The notes beneath the pieces are model-generated. The model did not search any database, had not been told where the DNA came from, and saw only the letters and a program-made list of their open reading frames with translations. Made by a program: the position numbers and the translations under genes. A stretch of 64,000 bases of DNA, from positions 868,001 to 932,000 of the forward strand of contig JAGYXB010001009.1 in assembly GCA_022495005.1 (NCBI GenBank), written 5' to 3'. Numbering within the stretch: the first letter of the stretch is position 1; each line of letters starts with the position of its first letter. The DNA comes from Rhyacophila brunnea (Eukaryota; Arthropoda; Insecta; Trichoptera; Rhyacophilidae). Positions 14,896-27,435 of the stretch are shown here, in pieces.

Positions 14896-17800
14896 AAGTA
14901 AGTTAGCATTAATTCATGGAATGTGATCTAATGTAAAGAATACAATTCTTACAACTTTTCAGACAACGTATGTTTTTAACTATCTTTTTACTAATACGTA
15001 ATGTTCTACTAATACAATATTTTACCCCTTTAGTCAACATCCCCTCAAAAATGCATATCATGATTGTTTTATTCTTTTAATAAATGCAACTATGATGAAG
15101 CTGTAAACATTGAAAGTACGTAATCATCATTTATCAGGTGTTGTAACTATGCTATATCACATAAATTTGCGTTTATCTTCATATACAGATTGAATGTCAA
15201 ATGTAGATGGCAGTGTATTTTAACCAATTTAGTATAATAATATACATACATCAGAATTTTGTTGGAAAATATTTTAAAATACGTAAGTTTATTAAAAATA
15301 TGCTTGTTATTTATCGTTAATATTTGTAAGTATCTTATTTTAAATTTCAATCCGTTAATATGTGCATTTTGAATCCTATTTTTTAGTGTTAAAGAAAAAC
15401 AATTTTTTTAATTAAAATGTTTGCCGATGTTATTAATTTACTCTATAGCGACTTGATGATAAATAACTATAAAGCCATTGAATTTCTAGTATAATATCCT
15501 ACCCAATATGATGAATGATTATCTATTTATAGATCCACAACTATTTAAACGTGTTTGACACCGTTAGTAAAGTTCACGCTAAAAAAAGATGTTATTTAAA
15601 TGTCTAGAATGACTTCATATATTATTATGAAAGAAAAATTTGCAATATTTTTATATTCAATTTGATAATATACTATCTTTGACAGTGTACAATTTAAATT
15701 ATATTAAAATACCAGCGAAAAATTAAGGTATTTAGATGCCTCAGATGTAAATTACTGATTCAATCAAGCGTCGAGCTAATTAATTAGAATGTCATATTTA
15801 ACAGCTTTCTGAATACTTAAATTATGTGTAATATTATTTTATTAAATATTATTTTACAAAAGCTTTAAAATCTTAAATAATAATATTTTAGAAATACCGC
15901 TCATTTATATGCGAACAAAAATAAAAGAAAACTTTACTCAATGTAGTTGGAACCTAAAGATGTGAAAGTTAACCGATAAAAGAATAACTACTTTATCAAT
16001 TTTCGTAACAACTGAGTACTTACGGACGTTAAAGAGCTAGTTTATAGAAAAATGACACTTGCGTCAATTTTAATTTGCAATAAAAATAATTTTGATAGGG
16101 GTCTTTCTATATGCGACCTTTACTTTATTTTTTTGATTCATTTGAAAACTTTTTTGGCTTTTCCAAAATACATCAAATTTAATAATATCTAATTTTGCTA
16201 TGACATTAAAAACTTTTTAAAGTACTATGAGCTATTAGTGTAGGTATTATCTAGTCATGCTCTCTGAAGGTCTGACTAGTTTAATTATGAAAATCTTAAG
16301 AGTTATCGAACTCTTCGACTTACTTCCTCTTTGAATAATATGCTGACTTGAATAATATATTAAATAATGAATCATAACTGTCTGAAATGCAATGCAATAA
16401 AAATTACCCACAACAAGAAAAAAAAATATTAAATCCACATATAAAAAAATTATATTCAGTTCAATCGTTAGAAAATAAAATTAGTATATTCAAATAATAT
16501 TCATCAGCTATCGTTAATTTAATGGAAGCTCTGAATTTATACATACAATTATTATGAACGCATTTTAAGAAGAAAATGTTTGTTAAATCCGTTTAAATGA
16601 GCATTTTTTTATTCATTTTGATCGTTATAAAACAAATGTTACCAACATACCTTATATGTATAAATGAGTATTTTAAAGTTCTTAATTTATGGACACGGTT
16701 TTAAATGCATTTTCTAATATTCGTAAATAAAAAATGAATTTATAATATTCATTAAACCAAATTGAAATCTATGTTTATACTTATTGCATTTACTATTAGA
16801 AGCATTTAATTAAATAAATATAAACAAACTATTGTAATAAACGTGATTTTATTTTAAATATGACTACATCTGGATTATTAAATGTCAGAAATTTAAAATA
16901 TTAGAACCCAAAATCTCCGGATTTTGTTTTTATACCATTTTTACAAAAAAATACACGGTTTTGTTAACTTATAAGATATTGGTTATTTTTTACAAAAATA
17001 TTTTTTGTATAAAAACGAAATTAATTTATCATTACATTTGTTGTACCAAACACCCAAGTAAAAAATTAATACAATTTAAAACATTGTTGTTTTCTATTTT
17101 TCTTACTGTCCATACCGCACAGGTACCTATATATTCTTCATCTCTAAGTGTCTTGTCCTTACAACGTTTGGCAATCATCAAAAGTCTGACTGTATTATTA
17201 ATTTACTATTACACATAACAATTTTATGTATCCAGTCGTCGGGAAATCCCAAAAATATGGCTGTTTCAGTTGACCGGGAACTTAACTGCGTATATTCTAA
17301 ATGTTGGTCTATAAAACTTTTGATAGTCACCTATGTTGTTTTTTTAATACTGCGAATAATAATATTATCGATTGTATATATTTTTTTCAGAATGGATCTA
17401 TTTCTTGTTTGACCACTGGTGATTAAAAATAAATTCTTCGATAAAAAAAATATATTATACTTTGCCGATGCTAATAACTGTTATAAGAAAAAAAATATGC
17501 ATCTATTAAATAATATAAAAGCAAATTGACTCGTGTGTAATCAATAACAAAGTGTATATCGCGATAGGACTTTGATTCTAGATTTTTTTTAAGAGTATCT
17601 ATTATCGGTATGCTCATTTGAATCTACATAACCTAACCGTACCATAATATGAAAATTCTAACATCATATAAAATAATATGCACTACGGTTAAACTGCCAT
17701 ATTGAACTCATTTTTTTATTTTAAACTTATATCCCTATAGATTTTACACACATAAATATTAAAAAGAAGTACCAATAATATATTGCATTAGTATAATAAT

Positions 17801-18381
17801 GTATAACAAAAGTGAGCTTTGGTTCATTACAATATATAATCAACTAGTAATATAGTAATAATAGTGGGTACCCCATGTCGTATAATAGTTGTAACAAGAC
17901 TTTATATTTAATCATTGCGCATTAAGCACATCAAGATGATTAAATTGTATTCCAATACAAATAAAATTTAACATTTTTATATATTCCTTGCGACCGTTTT
18001 TATAATAATATTATATACAACATTCAATATTTTTTATGGTCGGTTCGGTAATCAAAATTATACGTACTACTTATTTGTTAAATTTTATCAATAATGTTAC
18101 TTAATATGCTCCAATCAAATATTGCGTCAAACACTGTCATAAATTTATTAATATTACAGCACTATTGCTTAAAATATAAAAACGGTAAATAAAAAGGTTT
18201 TAATTTTTAAATTACATAAAAGAAAGTCCATCAAAATTGAACTGTATTTTAATATTATTACAATGTACATATTTAAAATATCTAGCTTTATATAATATAT
18301 TAAATTATATTCTGGTACGATATTACATACTAAACATCTTTATAATAATAGTGATTAATATGTGTAATAAGTAAATATTTT

Positions 18382-18385
<4 letters not shown>
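14896..18385. other. AT-rich gene-free stretch
   Basis: No gene or repeat family could be named. Confidence 0.5.

Positions 18386-18420
<35 letters not shown>
18386..18420. repeat. (AT)n microsatellite
   Basis: An uninterrupted AT dinucleotide run of about 34 bases. Confidence 0.95.
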
Positions 18421-18422
<2 letters not shown>

Positions 18423-18524
18423 CTGTTTAAATATAATCAAAATACTTGCAGTTGTAAGAAGTCATTCTTTATAATTATGTATTTTATTGAAGAAGAAAAT
18501 TGTTTAAAATATGCGAGTACTTAC

Positions 18525-18905
18525 ACTTGGCGATGTACCAAAGTTTGCAGGTCTAACAGTAATTGGATACTTCTATTCAGGCTGCGTCGTTAACTTCATG
18601 TAAGCTTTTACACAGAACACTTTATTGTTTATTATTATCACGTCACACGTCCTTGTTGTATCTCGTTCCTTGAACAACTTGCTCCTTCCCTCTGAATTCA
18701 CAATGTGAGTCCAGTTTGAATGCAAGCCAATTTATAGATTTTGCAATAACAATATCACTACTTACGAGCCATTTAAACTCGCCGACAACGAACGTTCGCG
18801 ATCGCCCCACGATCGGTATTTTCCAACCACAGCGTGACAGATTAAAAAGCACATTCACGGCGAAACGTCAAGTTTCATTCGCTGCGTGCGCGATTATATA
18901 ATAAT
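18525..18905 (-). promoter_or_regulatory. CpG-rich patch: candidate promoter and first exon, or a solo LTR
   Basis: This patch is rich in CpG (GCGATCGCGAACG and neighbours), while the surrounding kilobases are almost pure AT. On the minus strand it contains, in order: TATATAAT near 18900; a GC-rich leader; an ATG followed by GCTCGTAAGTAG, where GTAAGT is a consensus splice donor (about 18763); an AATAAAG poly-A-type signal near 18632; and a second GTAAGT donor near 18526 after TTTGGTACATCGCCAAG. TATA, then AATAAA, then a TGG-containing primer-binding-site-like sequence is also the order expected of an LTR. No second LTR copy was found in the window, so the two readings cannot be separated. 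Confidence 0.3.
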
Positions 18906-19540
18906 ATAGTATTTACAACATTATGAAAGTGGATATAATGTAAATATTACGAGTATTAATCAACAGCATATTTTTGAAATCGATATCTAAATAGCTTCAG
19001 ATTAACCAACGCCTCTTACATAATAAACACATGAATATAAGTACTTAATAATAATAAAATTTGGCGTGTTTAATGAGCAAAGTGACATTTATAATTTTTT
19101 AAAATTAGTTAAAATCAGCCTTTAAATGACCAATATAATATGCCTGAAACAGGGTTCAAATAATATGTAACCGATTACTATGAAAATATATACATATTTT
19201 ATTCCCATTGGAATAAGTATATCTCATAGATATTATGATACTTGAAATAGCATTATTATTTTCATAGAAACAATATATCATTTTGATGTATTAGCTTGAC
19301 TTGCCCTCCTTAAAATTCTAAAATCATTATTTAAACAAAAAAATCTCAATATGTTTTCAAAGAATTATTTGTAAACGGTAATTCATTCACAAAATACTGA
19401 AAGCAGTTATACAGCAATTACAAACAACTTAGTTACAAGGTTCACTCGTATTTTGTTCAATTCTTAAGATGGAGATACATTTTTAGATACTTTATAATAT
19501 TAGGATGGATAATACATACTATTTTTATCATGTTTTTATT
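18906..19540. other. AT-rich gene-free stretch
   Basis: Nothing recognisable. Confidence 0.5.
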
Positions 19541-19945
19541 AGCTCGTATTCTTGTTTGTCCCGTACATATTTTTTCTTGTTTGTCCAAGCTTTTTAACTA
19601 ACTTCCCGACTAGCTAAACATTTTATTTGCATTTTTAATAATTTTGGCCATCTTTAAGCAGAATTGAATTAATTTTCAGTTAATTCTGTTTTGTATGTTT
19701 CGGAAAAAATTCGTTAAAAGTAATATTTACTACTCACTATTATTGGTTGCTAAGTGGGTCCTAGCAACTAAATTATTAATATATACGTGCGTTACTATGG
19801 AAATCAATATGAAATGTCAAAATGACATATCAGTATTCTATATTTATTAATACATAGAATTGTCAAGGTTGAATCATCAACCGGAAATTTGAAAACGTGG
19901 TATATAACAAGTTATTTTTTTCTTGTAATTATTTATTATATCTTT
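19541..19945 (+). repeat. dispersed repeat family R1, copy A
   Basis: About 400 bases sharing extended similarity with 33488-33870 in the same orientation. Shared landmarks are TTTTTAACTAACTTCCCGAC, TTCAGTTAATTCTGTTTTGT and ATTAATATATACGTGCGTTAC. The most conserved part contains a short hairpin formed by GGTTGCTAAG and CCTAGCAAC. No coding capacity was seen. It is probably a non-autonomous transposon. Ends and target duplications were not resolved. Confidence 0.75.
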
Positions 19946-21382
19946 ACAAAAATTTATTACTTTACGTTAGTATATGCCACTCTATAAATACAAATCATGG
20001 CTGGTGAAAAATAGATGTTGTTTTTTCAATGTGTATTTGATTCAGTGCAAGAACCCAATGGCTTGTTCTAATGATTAATAATTATTCCTCATAAAAACCA
20101 GTGAATACAACCTCTACTCTACGAATGTCTATTATAATATACTCCGATTAGAATCGAACATGGTAAAAATAATACCAATTACATTGACAAAGACATTGCA
20201 TGGATTTTGTATGATTTTAAACGAAATTACATGAAATAGTGTGATCTTGTCTATCGACATATATATTGTGTACACATGTTTTACATTTATCCAAAATTTC
20301 TGTACTTACTACGTGCCTAATTTAATAAATCGTTCTAATGAGTTTATTATATATTATATTACATTTATTTTGATTCTTATATATTGTTTTTTTTTCCATG
20401 ACGTGTAATTTGTAAATTTTACTGTTTTTATTTTTATTTAAATAAGGTAAAAATTGTACTTACTGAATACAATTAGAAAATCTTTCAAATATGGATGTAT
20501 ATTTTTTTACTTAACTTATTATTATTTAATGATAATAAATAATAATGGATTTAGTATAGCCTAGTTCTGCAGTGATTTCTTTGTTGGTTAGCCGGTCAGT
20601 ATTCCTCTCATTGGTTTACAGACACTATTCTTATTTAAACTGGATGGATCAAAAAGTTATTCACTAAGATGTTTAATATTAAATAGGTAAAAAATATTCT
20701 CTTATTATTCTAGAATTTGTGCACTCACATATCTCTTGTTTAATATAACATTTCAATACTTTGTTGTAAACACATTTTTGTTAATATTTTGCTTTTCAAT
20801 TTATATTACAACTCCACGCCCGATTTCGTTTCGAATCAATTTTGAAAATGTAATAATATAATAATTATGTATTGTGGAAAAAATTAACAAATAAAATATC
20901 CATGTAACAAAATCAGCGTTTATTATTTTTTCAATAATCTTTTATTACCTACGAATCATAAAAAACTAATTTCTAAACAATTATCCACGATCATAAAAAT
21001 ATTCCAAGCATTCAATTTCCTTTATAATTTATTGATAAAATATTTACAAATAACTTTGCTACCCGCTATAAATATCAATGATATAAAACTAATAAAAAAT
21101 AATAGTATTATCTTGATAATTCTATTACTGAAATTTTTACTGTTGCATAATTTTTAGCATATGGTAAAAATGTTAAGGACCAAAACACTAAATAAAATAA
21201 ATGTTTAACTAACATAATACCATATATTTATCAGTAAACAGGACAAAAAATTAATAACATGTAGAAGAAGAAAAATAATAAAAATTAATTAACTAATTCA
21301 ATATGAAACCATACCTATACCAAATGGAAAACTAGCTAAATTGACATTAAATTCACTTTTTATTTTATGTACAATACATCCT
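19946..21382. other. AT-rich gene-free stretch
   Basis: No feature can be supported. Confidence 0.5.
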
Positions 21383-21678
21383 GCGCATCTATTCTATACA
21401 CAAGACTGCTATCGGCGGCTAGCGAGGGTTGTTTATCATTATTTATGTATTGAGGTATTATAATAATTATTCTTACAATAAGTTAGCCGTCTAAACTGTC
21501 GAAACTGTCTATCTCGCTCTAAAAGTTAACACAAGCAAGAGAGATGCTGTTAAAACATAACACTTTTTGACAGGTCAGACGGTTAACTTATTGTAACAAT
21601 TAACCACATCATTACATAAATATGATAAACTACCCTCAATAGCCGCCGACAGCAGCCTGTTGTATAGAATAGATGTGC
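21383..21678. mobile_element. palindromic MITE family M2, copy A
   Basis: A 296 bp element whose ends are inverted: GCATCTATTCTATACACAAG at the left and the matching TTGTATAGAATAGATGTGC at the right. The inversion continues inward, imperfectly, through ATTTATGTATTGAGG/CATAAATATGATAAAC and ACAATAAGTTAGCCGTC/GACGGTTAACTTATTGT. A second copy lies at 58726-58993 with the centre in the opposite orientation. It is non-coding. The target duplication is not clear. The strong foldback suggests a non-autonomous DNA transposon mobilised by an unknown transposase. Confidence 0.8.
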
Positions 21679-21763
21679 TGATAGCACAATTAGTTGAAGA
21701 CTAGCACAAAAAAAGCTGAATCAAAAAGTCGAAAGTGACAAAAATTAAATCCACAAACTACGA

Positions 21764-22089
21764 TTAGCGCATCGTAGCATAGAGATGTGCATGTTGGGCA
21801 TGACGCGTAAAGACCCCAAAAAGAGATCATTAGATAAGGAGGCATATAAGAGTGATATACGTTGTTAAGCTGATGAAATGGCAATGGGCCGAAGATTTCG
21901 CTTGGCGAATGGATAAATAAATAAATTAAAAAAAAAAAATGTAATACAGTATCTAGTTTTACCCAAAGGGCACTAAGTGATAACAGAGACGCACAAAAAC
22001 GTAAAGAAGCAAAGAACTAGGCACCAAAAAGAGTGGTATTATCTTGTAAATTCGTCCAGCAGACCCCAACTGATGAAGGTGATGATGAT
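21764..22089 (+). mobile_element. decayed RTE-like LINE 3' fragment
   Basis: Matches the 3' part of the LINE at 41338-42441, starting at the segment reading GAGATGTGCATGTTGGGCAT and continuing through TTAGATAAGGAGGCATATAAG to CGTCCAGCAGACCCC and a short TGATGA tail at the right end. A 60-70 base AT-rich stretch interrupts it near 21905-21960. Frames are destroyed. It lies tail-to-tail with the minus-strand copy beginning at 22305. Confidence 0.65.
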
Positions 22090-22304
22090 TTATATTTGAA
22101 TAGTGGCTAGTAACATAATATTCTATCGTCGTATTTGTATACAATAATGACAAGGCTTATCGTTGTTCATCCATTAAAAATATGCGGTAGAATATTCAGA
22201 TGGATTATGATAATATCTATTATATCCTCTCTATTGCATTTTAGAAATGTGGTACCATTAAGCACTTGTACCTGTTTTTTGTTTTTAAATTGGTATCTTT
22301 ACCA

Positions 22305-22665
22305 TCATCATTAGCCTAAATCAATCTACTGCTGACTAAAGGAATCTTCAAGCTGATCAAAAATTTCTCGCTCCTGTGCGTTGCGTCGCCATCTACTTCC
22401 GCAAACAATCCGTAAGCATCGGGTTATATCAATTCCGTGTGCTAATAGGTCTGTCTTTTAGGTACCACTGGACGAAAAGATGTGATGAGCAAATTGTCCT
22501 TGTCATTCCTTGAGCTGTGTACTCCTCATTGTTTCCTTATCTCAGTATTCCATTTCTTTGCTCTTACGCGTTATTTCCAGCATCTATCTCTCTGTACCAT
22601 GCAGTGCTACTCTAAGTTTTTAGATATCTCTTTTACTAATGGTCTATTCACTTTTCAAGCATAAT
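22305..22665 (-). mobile_element. decayed RTE-like LINE 3' fragment, inverted
   Basis: The reverse complement aligns along its full length with the 3' part of the LINE at 41338-42441. Landmarks are AAAAACTTAGAGTAGCA, ATAACGCGTAAGAG, GTCCAGTGGTACC, TGCGGAAGTAGATGGC, CGCAACGCACAGGA and a terminal ATGATGATGG. Several indels and stops remove coding capacity. Together with 21764-22089 it forms a convergent pair of the same family about 215 bp apart. Confidence 0.7.
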
Positions 22666-24442
22666 ATGTTTTATATACAGTATACTACATTTATACATAA
22701 TATAATTAGTAGTTTAAATCATGATTATCCAACTTTTTTACTTGACTGGACGCCATTGAGTGAAGATGTGTATATAAAATCAAAAAATCGTACTTTTAGC
22801 TTTCTTCCTTCAATTTTTTTTCTGTCCGAAATCCAATTCGAGAGCTTACCATATTTTTTTTTTTCAAACTGATATGACAAATTTCATCCAAAAGCTTTAT
22901 TTTACGAAAAAGTATAATTTTAAAACTATATGCAGCCCACGACCCGCGGGTTCAACACGCTTGACTTTTATATTTTTTTTACTATGTTTTGACACGAATA
23001 ATATCTTTTTGACATTCAAAGTGGGTCTTCTCTCATTTTCCTGTTAGCCGGTACTATTTAAGATACCAAAAAATAATAATACTAACATTATGCAGGTATA
23101 AATTATTTTTGGACGGTATGTAAATATTGTAGATCAGGAATTTCCAGGTTATACGACAAGACCATACTGAGGGTTTATTGTTTTTATTTATCACTTTATT
23201 ATATGTATATATGATCCAGTCTTAGCAACTTTAATAGATAATATATATTATATTCTTAATATGACAAAAAAAAATTTAAATCGCATGAAAATAAACTGAC
23301 TGGGAACACTGAGAGAATATTACTTCGTCAAAATCAGTGGTATTAGAAAATTAGCTAAGTCTCTTTGAAATTTGAATATATAAACAACAAATTATTTAGT
23401 GAATTTTATAAAGGAAACGGGTTTTTTCATCAATGTGTACCTCTAATATTACTGGAATTGGCTTTTGTATCTTGTATTTTTTTAACTTACTTATGTAAAT
23501 TATAATTCTACGTCGATCCAATTTTTTATATTGTTAAGCAATTTTCTAAGAAGTTATATAAAAAATGTTTTGATTAGATAACTATTCAATATCTAAACAT
23601 ATTAAAAAAAACATATTCTTAAATTGAAAAAAAACTATTTTAAAACGAGTATTCGTTTACGGCTTCTTTTTATTTTATCGCTGAACTATAGTTTGATTCT
23701 CTCCAAGATGCATTAGCAACGTAGGTATATAGTAATTCTTAGTTTAATGAATTATTTAAGTATCATGTTTCTAGACGAAAGAAAATGTCTAATTGGAAAT
23801 CTTTTTATTTTATATCGATTCAAGGCTTGTTGTTCGTAACACAAAATCCTGTAATACAAATGAAGATCTTGGCATAAAAACAACAAATGTTCAAATGTAT
23901 TTCCATTTTCATTTTATTGCATTTATATATTCCCTGTGTATGATTACATACAATTACTGTACAAAGATATATATTTAAAAAAAAATCATAAGTCCCTCAA
24001 ATCTGCTCTCAAAAATATGCCACTTTTCTAAAAACCGCAATAGTCCAGGGATTTTTGTATGAAAACAGCAAAGGTCCAGTAGTTCTACACTTTTATCACC
24101 AGGCGGCGTTAGTAATGTTAGTATACATTCCATACTATTTAGTGTCTGAGCTGTCAAATGATCTTTGATTCGCTTAATTATTGCTTTTTATAACGTTTTT
24201 TTTTATTTTATAATGGATAATACTAGCATATAGATATATGAAACGTCTTGAAAGAGAAAAATTAACAAAACCAAGCAACGTTTTTACCAAATAACTGTGA
24301 CTATCATCATTGTTCAGTTGATAGTTCAGTTCAGTTGAATAGGGTGGTATTGGATGCAATAAGGAAAATTCTCGGCCCTTCATTATAAAATCTAAAGAGA
24401 CCGGAGAAAAAGATTTTTTTAATATCAAATATTATTTTTAAT
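22666..24442. other. AT-rich stretch, possible hAT scrap
   Basis: Mostly featureless. At 22930-22975 a GC-rich phrase (GCAGCCCACGACCCGCGGG) stands out. It resembles the conserved subterminal sequence of some hAT non-autonomous elements, but no TIR pair was found. Confidence 0.35.
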
Positions 24443-25280
24443 TACGCCATTTCTTTTGGCATTCCCCAGTGGTTAAGCTACAACATACGGCCGTAGCCAT
24501 AAATTGACAAACTATAATTAAAGTAGTGAGTAAAATTATGTTAACGCGCGTGTTTGAACATGTACCTACCCGAATTTTTTAAATTTTTTTTTAAACAGTA
24601 CATTTTCAAACACGCGCGTCAATATCATTTTACTCCCTACTTTAATTACAGTTTGTCAATTTATGGCTACGGCCGTATGTTGTAGCTTAACCACTGGGGA
24701 ATGACAAAAGAAATGGCGTATTTCAAAAAAACACTACCTTATTCTTAGGTCAATAATTATTATAAATCAATGATTATTCATAAGATCTTTATCACACTTG
24801 AATGGTCAAAGACATAACTTATAATAAATATCTTTAGAATCATCTTCAAATGTGTTAATCTTGCCGATTTTTTGAATAATAAAATGCCTAATTCTTGTCA
24901 AATTTGGGATCACAGAGATTATCAATATAATTTTTTATCGTGAATATTTTACAAAAATTATCTCGTAATAAATTATACTAATGGTTTTATAAATGCGTTT
25001 AAAAATTAATAAATGTAAAAAATTTTAACACCACTGCACAGTTATGTACCGAAATATGACTATATTCTAAAACATTAGAGCGAGAGGTTTAAAAGAATAC
25101 TATTTTATGTAACAAAAATACTTTATGCAGTCATCAAATGTTTAAAATAACTATAAAGGATAATAAGGCTTCAAAATTATATAAATAGATTATCTACAAC
25201 GATTAAGGAGTGTCCAGGATCATGGTTTGAAAATACAATAAAAACTCAATTTTGACCTACGACGAGCACGTGGGCCGTTA
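24443..25280. mobile_element. foldback element family F1, copy A
   Basis: The left 280 bp is a near-perfect hairpin. Arm 24443-24566 is inverted at 24597-24720 around a 30 bp AT-rich loop. Both arms carry GGCCGTAGCCATAAATTGAC-type sequence and the GC-rich ACGCGCGTGTTTGA. About 560 bp of unique AT-rich sequence follows, ending sharply at GGGCCGTTA. The unique part and one arm recur inverted at 54789-55493. No open reading frame is present. It is a non-autonomous foldback-like DNA element. The superfamily is not determined because the target duplication could not be read. Confidence 0.85.
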
Positions 25281-25901
25281 AACGTTTTACCAAGACTTCT
25301 AGAGATATAATACGAAAAATGTAATATAATACCTACGTTTTACTAGTCATTTACATGTTAAGGGTTTTAAATAATCACAAAGTACCTATCAAAAAACATT
25401 TGAAAAATTTAAAGGCAAACTTTTTTTAAATGGGTAATATGTAATAATTATTTTATGGTTATTTATAGTTTAAATTATATATTGTTATCATAATTATTAT
25501 ACGTGTAGTTTTAACAATTCTCTTGAATATTGTAGCAAAGGCCGACGCTTAAGCCGTTCGTGAGAGAGTCTCGAAGTGATAGAATTTATTATACTATATT
25601 TGAATTATCAAATAAATAAACGAATTTCTTATTACTCGATTTCCTTTTACAGGAAAAACACCGCAAGAAATTAATAATAAATTTCTTGCGAATTGTCTTA
25701 AGATATACACCCAAAACTTCCTGGAAAAAGATATGCGCAAGTAAGTTTATTCATACATAAATTATAAGTAAAATTTCCCCGTGAACTGGTTTTGTTGAAC
25801 AGTCATTGATCTGCTTTTTTTAAATTAATTACCAACAATTGAGTTACCATTTACTCGATAAAATTCCATTTTACAATCAGTATAAAGTTAGTTATATTTA
25901 A
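25281..25901. other. AT-rich gene-free stretch
   Basis: Nothing recognisable. Confidence 0.5.
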
Positions 25902-25970
25902 GGTGAATACTCCACCTACCAGATAAACTTAGCGGAAAAATACGCAGCTTCCAATTTGAGACATTTTTTC
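25902..25970 (+). repeat. short dispersed repeat family R2, copy A
   Basis: About 70 bp with GGTGAATAC, AGCGGAAAAATACG, AGCTT and AATTTGAGACATTTT, shared with 38785-38860 and, inverted, with 55591-55661 and more distantly 53951-54015. Probably a fragment of a dispersed non-coding transposon. Confidence 0.6.
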
Positions 25971-26207
25971 TAACATTTACATTTTAAATTGTTTTGTTGT
26001 AGGTTGTAGATCGTAGGTTTTTAGGCAATTCATAGTACATATTGATGTTTTATATGTATTTTTAAAAACATCAAAAATATGATATATCATAAAAAATGAA
26101 AATGCGTATAACTTGAATTCCTTCGTATTTATAAAAAATCGAGCAGTATTGTGAAAATATTTTATGCAATTTAATAATATAACTTATTTTATAGTTATTA
26201 AATAACT

Positions 26208-26396
26208 AGGTGATAGGTGTGTAGCTACGGGCATGGAAAACATCGGGCCAACCAAACAAAGGGCCCTAAATCTCATACTAATGATTAATATCATATAATG
26301 AATTTTCTATTGTATAGTATCATATTATCATTCATAAAAAGACCCCTCTTCCATGACTTCCGCATAGAGGCCCAATATGTCTAGCTACGTTACTGA
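26208..26396. mobile_element. possible small hAT-like TIR element
   Basis: The left end contains GTGTAGCTACGGGCATGGAA and CATCGGGCC. The right end contains GGCCCAATATGTCTAGCTAC then GTTACTG, so the two ends are imperfect inverted copies (GTAGCTA and GGGCC in mirrored positions) about 190 bp apart. The outer sequences resemble the CAGTAACGTAGC-type ends of hAT MITEs. An 8 bp target duplication could not be found, so ends are approximate. Confidence 0.4.
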
Positions 26397-27400
26397 TTTA
26401 ATGATGCTTGGTCAAAGCAACTGGAATGCAGCTCACTGGATTCTCCAAGATAGGGTAATATTTTGTAGGAGTCTCCCAACATTTGTAGTGGCTAACATGA
26501 TGATAACGATGACGATTATAATATGACTAAGTGGATATGTTTTAACATTAATTTAAGATAATGTAGGATGTTCTTCCTTATACTTTTCTAACAAATATAA
26601 TATTACTTTTTTATATGTGTTATTTATATTGTACCTTAGCATTGTTTTCATTCTGTTTTTAGTATACTTTCATATTATTATGATGTAAACATCTACAAGT
26701 TTTATTTAATAATATTCTTTCGCGTAAATAAAGAAATTAATATTCTAATTTTAACTCGTATACGTCAATAGAAAATTTGACAACTTAAAACATCGACGTA
26801 TTGAAATATATTCAGTGTCGGTTCTAAGGAAAATTAGTAGGTATTCAAATTTCTCGTGAACATTCATACTGGTTTTTGCGTACCTACATCAGATCAGGTT
26901 TTTATATTCTTCTCATTTTATTGATTACAGTATAAATAAATATTTTCCTATTTTTGGAATCTCAGATTTTATAATCGGGTATATTTTGAAGACCAAATAG
27001 AAAAAAAAGTCAACCATTTTAAATGTGTGAATGATGCAAATTTTTTGAAGGTTGTATGTTTATATGTGTATATGTATATGTAGTATTTTAAATATTTTTA
27101 GGGCTGTATCATGTTTTCTTTTTATTCTATCAATAATGTACTTATACTAGTTATTGTTTTGTTATAATTACTAAATTTTTAAAACATCCATTTTAATCAT
27201 TATAATCATTTTGTATTCTTTTTCTTCTTTACTTGTATCAGCTTCTAAGCATCCTTACTTGCATTATCTTCCCAGTAAAGATATTTTTTTGAAAATATTT
27301 TTTTTATATTAAGTACATTTAAATTATAATATACAAACATTTAATTCGTTGTACTATCTGCAGTCTTTATAATGAAATAGATACGTATAATTATGTATTA
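26397..27400. other. AT-rich gene-free stretch
   Basis: No gene is seen. Around 26405-26520 a less AT-biased run ends in ATGATGATAACGATGACG, which could be a very degraded LINE tail. Base 27400 is the A immediately flanking the Helitron 3' end. Confidence 0.35.
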
Positions 27401-27435
27401 CTAGCTGACCCGGCGAACTTCGTACCGCCTCAGAA

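Noticed and set aside
18386..18420. AT-rich run as an origin or regulatory element
   Set aside because: It is a plain dinucleotide microsatellite, with nothing beyond base composition to support a role.
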